Below are positions 59,995 to 64,000 of a stretch of 64,000 bases of DNA, one piece after another. A program made the position numbers and the translations under genes. The notes under the pieces were generated by a model. The model worked only from the letters and a program-made list of their open reading frames with translations, ran no database searches and was not told where the DNA came from. Each line of letters opens with the position of its first letter. Positions within the stretch are counted from its first letter, which is position 1. Location of the stretch: NCBI RefSeq assembly GCF_000428485.1, contig NZ_AUAA01000009.1, positions 1-64,000 on the forward strand, in the 5' to 3' direction. The stretch is from Epilithonimonas tenax DSM 16811 (GTDB lineage: Bacteria; Bacteroidota; Bacteroidia; Flavobacteriales; Weeksellaceae).

Positions 59995-60696
59995 ATGTCT
60001 CATCCGATTCTCAAAATAGAAAACATCAACAAATCCTATGATACCGGCAAGAGCAAATTGCACGTTCTAAAAGGAATCAACCTAAATATCGAGCAAGGTG
60101 AGTTTGTTTCTATTATGGGAAGCTCGGGATCCGGGAAATCTACCTTGCTGAATATCATCGGGATTTTGGATGAAGCGGATAATGGCATTTACGAATTGGA
60201 TGGCGTTCCCATCAAACATTTGACAGAAGTAAAAGCAGCAGAATACAGAAGTAAATTTTTGGGATTCATATTTCAGTCTTTTAATTTGATCAATTACAAA
60301 ACGGCTTTGGATAATGTGGCACTACCATTATATTATCAAAATGTTTCCCGAAAAGAAAGAACAAAACGAGCAGAGGAATATCTGGAAAAAGTAGGATTAC
60401 TGAATTGGAAAGATCACCTGCCAAGTGAATTGTCTGGAGGACAAAAACAAAGAATTGCCATAGCAAGAGCGCTCATCACAGATCCAAAATTAATCTTGGC
60501 AGATGAACCTACCGGAGCTTTAGATTCCAAAACGACACACGATATTATGAAACTGCTTCAGGATATTAATAAAGAAGGAAAAACAATTGTGGTTGTGACG
60601 CACGAGCCCGATGTGGCAGCACAAACCAAAAGAAACGTGATCCTGAAAGACGGACTGATAGAAAGTGATGAATTTATCAACCAAATCGTTTTATAA
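59995..60696 (+). CDS. ABC transporter ATPase (MacB/LolD type), second system
   Basis: 233 residues: GSSGSGKST (Walker A), FIFQSFNLINYKTALDN, LSGGQKQR, LILADEPTGALDS and VTHEPDVA. It is followed by two FtsX-type permeases and an adaptor on the same strand and energises them. It begins ATG CAT-type (MSHPILKIENINKSYDTG). Confidence 0.92.
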   Translation: MSHPILKIENINKSYDTGKSKLHVLKGINLNIEQGEFVSIMGSSGSGKSTLLNIIGILDEADNGIYELDGVPIKHLTEVKAAEYRSKFLGFIFQSFNLINYKTALDNVALPLYYQNVSRKERTKRAEEYLEKVGLLNWKDHLPSELSGGQKQRIAIARALITDPKLILADEPTGALDSKTTHDIMKLLQDINKEGKTIVVVTHEPDVAAQTKRNVILKDGLIESDEFINQIVL

Positions 60697-60711
60697 ATAA
60701 AAATATTAAAG

Positions 60712-60735
60712 GGCTTCGAGAGCCTCAGCCTGACA
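60712..60735 (+). repeat. Dispersed 24-bp repeat, copy 2
   Basis: Identical to 24680-24703, here in the spacer between the ABC ATPase and the first permease. Confidence 0.65.
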
Positions 60736-60775
60736 AAAAACTAACAACTATAAACCATCAACCAACAACCGAATT

Positions 60776-62005
60776 ATGTTTGACTTAGACCGCTGGCAAG
60801 AGATTTTTAGTTCTATCCGAAGTAATGTATTGCGGACGGTCCTTTCTGGGTTTACGGTGGCTTTGGGATTGTTTATCTTTATTGTATTGTTTGGGATTGG
60901 GAATGGTCTTAACAATTCCTTCGCCAAAGCTTTTACAAGAGATGCTACCAACCTGATCATGCTATTCGGCGGTAAAACCACGCTACCTTATGCGGGATTA
61001 CAGTCTGATAGACAGATCACTTTTAACAATGATGATTTCGATGCCATCGTAAAAGAAAGCGAAGGTAAGCTAGAATATGCCTCACCGAGATACCAAACCA
61101 ATCTTACTGTAAGATATGGGAAAGAAAGTGGCGGCTATCAGATCAACGGTGTTTTTGGAGATGAGAAATTTCTGGAAAACAGAACCATGATCGATGGGCG
61201 CTATATCAATGCAAGAGATAACGAACTGAAAAAAAACGTTGCTTCCATCGGGAGGATGGTCTGGCGTGATCTGATCCGTGATGGCAATCCGATCGGGAAA
61301 GATTTGGAAATCAACGGGACGATGTTCAAAGTGGTTGGTGTCTTCTCGGATCCGGGAGGTGACTGGGATGAGCGGCATATTTCCATTCCGCTTTCCACCC
61401 TTCAACAGATGAAGAAAAGTTCTGATACCATCAGCACAGTGATGCTTTCCTACAATCCTGATATGACGCCGGACGAAGGTGTGAAATTTGGAGATAAACT
61501 GGAGAAAGATATCAAAGTAAGACACAAAATTTCGCCAGAAGATCAGCAGGGAATTAGAGTCAATAATAACGCAAAAAACACACAGGACTCTTTCGTAATT
61601 CTGTTTGCCATTACTTCTGTTGTAAGTGTCATCGGGCTCGGGACATTGTTAGCAGGCATTATCGGGATCAGTAATATTATGGTTTATATCGTAAAAGAAA
61701 GAACCAAAGAAATTGGTGTGAGGAAAGCAATTGGCGCAAAACCCAGAGAAATTGTAGCACTTATTCTACAGGAAAGTATTGTGATTACAGTTATTTCAGG
61801 ATTTGTAGGCGTTGGTCTTGGAGTCTTGGCTTTGAAATTAATTGGAAACAATCTGGAAGATTATTTTATACTAAGTCCCTCCGTAGGCTGGGGTTCGATT
61901 GTGGCCGCTTTTTTCTGTTTAATTTTATCCGGAGCCATTGCGGGATTTGTACCAGCCTACAGAGCATCGAGGATAAAACCAATCGAAGCGTTAAGATCTG
62001 ATTAG
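60776..62005 (+). CDS. FtsX/MacB-type ABC permease
   Basis: 409 residues: an N-terminal helix (about 22-45, LSGFTVALGLFIFIVLFGIGNGL), a MacB-type periplasmic domain (about 55-275) and three C-terminal helices (about 285-400) with the FtsX block IVYIVKERTKEIGVRKAIGAKPREIVALILQESI (read as blocks). It ends IKPIEALRSD. One of a pair of related permeases in this operon. Confidence 0.9.
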   Translation: MFDLDRWQEIFSSIRSNVLRTVLSGFTVALGLFIFIVLFGIGNGLNNSFAKAFTRDATNLIMLFGGKTTLPYAGLQSDRQITFNNDDFDAIVKESEGKLEYASPRYQTNLTVRYGKESGGYQINGVFGDEKFLENRTMIDGRYINARDNELKKNVASIGRMVWRDLIRDGNPIGKDLEINGTMFKVVGVFSDPGGDWDERHISIPLSTLQQMKKSSDTISTVMLSYNPDMTPDEGVKFGDKLEKDIKVRHKISPEDQQGIRVNNNAKNTQDSFVILFAITSVVSVIGLGTLLAGIIGISNIMVYIVKERTKEIGVRKAIGAKPREIVALILQESIVITVISGFVGVGLGVLALKLIGNNLEDYFILSPSVGWGSIVAAFFCLILSGAIAGFVPAYRASRIKPIEALRSD

Positions 62006-62066
62006 GAGGGTTTTAGCTGTAGATAAAATGTTAACATTTATCAATTATTATTTATTAATCATAACC

Positions 62067-62100
62067 AAATGAATATACTTTTCAAATGAATATACTTTTC
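62067..62100 (+). repeat. 17-bp tandem duplication covering a start codon
   Basis: AAATGAATATACTTTTC occurs twice, back to back (62067-62083 and 62084-62100). The first copy encodes a six-residue frame MNILFK that ends in TGA overlapping the real ATG at 62086. Confidence 0.85.
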
Positions 62101-63354
62101 AAAAGAGATACCTGGCAAGAGATTTATTATTCCCTCCGGAATAATAAGCTAAGGACTTTCCTGACGATGATAGGTGTTGGCTGGGGTATGTTTTTGTATG
62201 TGAGTTTGTTAGGAGCTGCCAATGGATTGGAAAATAAATTTAATAAATTATTCGCTGGTTTTGCAACCAACTCTATATTTCTGTGGCCACAAAATACCAA
62301 TATTCCTTATGAGGGATTTGCAAAAGGCAGAAAAATGGATCTTCGTCTGAAAGATATTGATCTTTTACAGAAAAAAATCCCACAAATCGATTATATATCG
62401 CCTCAAAGTGCAAGAGGAAATTTTGGAAATCCCGGCGAGCAAATATCAAGAAACGGACAGAAAAACACCTACACGATTACGGGCGATTTTCCAGTTGGTA
62501 ATAAGATTTCTAAGAAGAAACTGCTATTCGGCAGATATATCAATGATGCAGATATTCAATCCAAAAAAAATGTAATCGTCATAGGAGAAGAGATTTATAA
62601 AAACCTTTTTGATGCCAAAAAAAATGAAAATCCGATTGGAAAATCAGTCAATCTGAAAGGTGTTTTTTTTAAAGTAATAGGTGTTTTTCGTGTAGGAAAA
62701 ATGGGAGGTATGGAGAATGATCAGTCGGCGTATATTCCGTTTTCTACCTATTCCGGGATGTACAACGAGGGCGATAAGGTCGGTTTTTTTGCGATTGTAG
62801 GAAAGCCTGATGCCGAGGCTGAGCTTGTAGAAAACAAAGTGAAAGATGAACTTAAAAAGATCAATCACGTTTCGCCAGAAGATACCAATGCTTTTGGAAG
62901 CTTTAACCTCGCTAAAGAATTTAAAAAAGTGACGGGATTTCTCACAGGAATGCAGCTGCTGACCATTATTGTCGGGACATTAACGATCCTTGCCGGCGTG
63001 ATTGCGATCTCTAATATATTATTAATTACGGTAAAGGAACGAACAAAAGAAATAGGAATCCGAAGAGCTTTGGGCGCAAAACCTGCCGAAGTGAGGAATC
63101 AGATCTTACTGGAAAGTGTTGTGATTACGCTGTCATCAGGATTATTAGGATTTGTATTTGGGATTTTTCTACTCATTATCCTCAACATTCTCTCGATGAA
63201 TAATGAATCATTCCCTATTGATAATCCGACGGTTGATTACGGAAACGTATTTTCTGCAATGGGAATTATGGTTTTTTTAGGTTTGATGATCGGAATGATA
63301 CCGGCACAAAGAGCAGTGAAAATACGACCTATCGAAGCACTGAGGTCAGAATAA
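62086..63354 (+). CDS. FtsX/MacB-type ABC permease
   Basis: 422 residues with the same layout as the preceding permease (N-terminal helix, periplasmic MacB domain, three C-terminal helices). Shared blocks include VKERTKEIGIRRALGAKPAEVRNQILLESV and IPAQRAVKIRPIEALRSE (read as blocks). It probably forms a heterodimer with it. The start lies in the second copy of a 17-bp tandem duplication. Confidence 0.9.
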   Translation: MNILFKRDTWQEIYYSLRNNKLRTFLTMIGVGWGMFLYVSLLGAANGLENKFNKLFAGFATNSIFLWPQNTNIPYEGFAKGRKMDLRLKDIDLLQKKIPQIDYISPQSARGNFGNPGEQISRNGQKNTYTITGDFPVGNKISKKKLLFGRYINDADIQSKKNVIVIGEEIYKNLFDAKKNENPIGKSVNLKGVFFKVIGVFRVGKMGGMENDQSAYIPFSTYSGMYNEGDKVGFFAIVGKPDAEAELVENKVKDELKKINHVSPEDTNAFGSFNLAKEFKKVTGFLTGMQLLTIIVGTLTILAGVIAISNILLITVKERTKEIGIRRALGAKPAEVRNQILLESVVITLSSGLLGFVFGIFLLIILNILSMNNESFPIDNPTVDYGNVFSAMGIMVFLGLMIGMIPAQRAVKIRPIEALRSE

Positions 63355-63387
63355 ATTAATAAATAAAACAAACTATATTTCTATATA

Positions 63388-64000
63388 ATGGAAAAGAAGA
63401 AATTTACTTTTAAAAAAGCATTGTCCATTTTTTTGGGACTGCTCTTCGTGGTGGCTGTTGTGGTCGGAATCGGCTATCTTGTAAAATCCAATTCCTCGGA
63501 AAATGAGGTCTTCCTTACCAGAAAACCAAGCATCCAAAATCTGGATGACAAAGTAATGGCCACCGGAAAAATTGAACCGCGTGAAGAGATCGAGATCAAA
63601 CCGAATATCTCCGGAATCATCCAGACCATCAATGTAGACGAAGGGGACAAAGTAGAGGCTGGGCAGTTGATTGCAACCATCAGAATCGTGCCGAATGTGA
63701 CGGACGTTAACACTGCAACAATGCAGATCAACAATGCGCAGATCCAACTGTCAAATGCCAAAATTAATGTGGATAATCAGCAGAAGCAGTTTGCAATGCA
63801 GGATAAGCTTTATAAGCAAGGCGTGATTTCCAAACAAGAGTTTATCACGGCTCAGCAGCAACTGCAGACCACTGTGCAACAACAGAAATTGGCCGTTCAG
63901 ACTTTGAACGCGGCGCAGAAACAATTACAGATCGTAAGAACAGGTGCCACACCAGAATTACAAAGTATGGCCACGACTCAGATCCGTGCAAAAGCGGCAG
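63388..64000 (+). CDS. Efflux periplasmic adaptor (HlyD/MacA type), cut by window edge
   Basis: The ATG at 63388 opens a frame that is still open at the end of the window (204 codons seen). MEKKKFTFKKALSIFLGLLFVVAVVVGIGYL is a membrane anchor (read as blocks), VMATGKIEPREEIEIKPNISGIIQTINVDEGDKVEAGQLIATI is the lipoyl half-domain, and a long Gln-rich coiled coil follows (QQLQTTVQQQKLAVQTLNAAQKQLQIV). It joins the ABC permeases to an outer membrane TolC. The C-terminal part lies outside the window. Confidence 0.88.
   Translation, partial: MEKKKFTFKKALSIFLGLLFVVAVVVGIGYLVKSNSSENEVFLTRKPSIQNLDDKVMATGKIEPREEIEIKPNISGIIQTINVDEGDKVEAGQLIATIRIVPNVTDVNTATMQINNAQIQLSNAKINVDNQQKQFAMQDKLYKQGVISKQEFITAQQQLQTTVQQQKLAVQTLNAAQKQLQIVRTGATPELQSMATTQIRAKAA

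Overview
The window looks like chromosome of a low-GC Bacteroidota bacterium, most likely a Flavobacteriia/Weeksellaceae member close to Chryseobacterium (inference from protein families, not from a marker gene). Supporting signs are the recurring Bacteroidota promoter element TAnnTTTG a short distance upstream of many starts, weak Shine-Dalgarno sequences, a RibB protein with a decayed RibA domain, FabV, an OstA-like protein, FtsX-type ABC permeases of about 800 residues, an IS982-type transposase fragment, and many copies of a hairpin repeat typical of flavobacterial intergenic DNA.

Layout. 1-2.7 kb: an IS982 transposase fragment at the edge, ribB (minus), tRNA-Cys and a small conserved gene. 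2.8-6.7 kb: an Mpl-type ligase, then a TonB-dependent receptor and thioredoxin-fold pair (minus). 7.0-13.2 kb: a tyrosine/homogentisate catabolic cluster (hmgA, a CoA-transferase, hppD, fumarylacetoacetase, a flavin-reductase-type protein). 13.5-15.9 kb: a toxin-antitoxin locus whose toxin is frameshifted, an ABC exporter, and upstream of its promoter a 21-bp periodic palindromic array. 16.3-20.6 kb: housekeeping genes (truA, phosphodiesterase, Smr protein, YqgE, pdxH). 20.6-28.1 kb: a complete histidine operon on the minus strand (hisG-D-C-B-H-A-F-IE), preceded by a leader peptide with five consecutive His codons and an attenuator. 28.1-35.5 kb: a class IV aminotransferase homologue, a START-like protein, a class III aminotransferase, a Fur-family regulator with an OstA-like protein, and the Kup potassium transporter. 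36-38 kb: a Cys-rich mini-protein, a DUF4136 lipoprotein and an ATP-cone nuclease. 38-49.9 kb: a histidine kinase and NtrC-type regulator divergent from an efflux operon (adaptor, small secreted protein, ABC ATPase, two tandem paralogous permeases, TolC), with a sigma-54-like promoter and an upstream palindrome between them. 50.5-57.4 kb: topoisomerase III, a GH28 pectinase, FabV, PlsC and a Nudix hydrolase. 57.7-64 kb: a second efflux set (TolC, then a decayed ABC fragment, then an ABC ATPase, two FtsX permeases and an adaptor cut by the window edge).

The strongest non-coding signals are the his attenuator, the 21-bp array at 15970-16179, nine copies of a hairpin element whose outer stem covaries between copies, two perfect palindromes that straddle -7 boxes (TonB receptor and antitoxin promoters), and the sigma-54-like control region of the efflux operon. 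Several apparent TTG-initiated reading frames have their TTG inside a TAnnTTTG promoter box, so downstream ATG starts were chosen for those genes.
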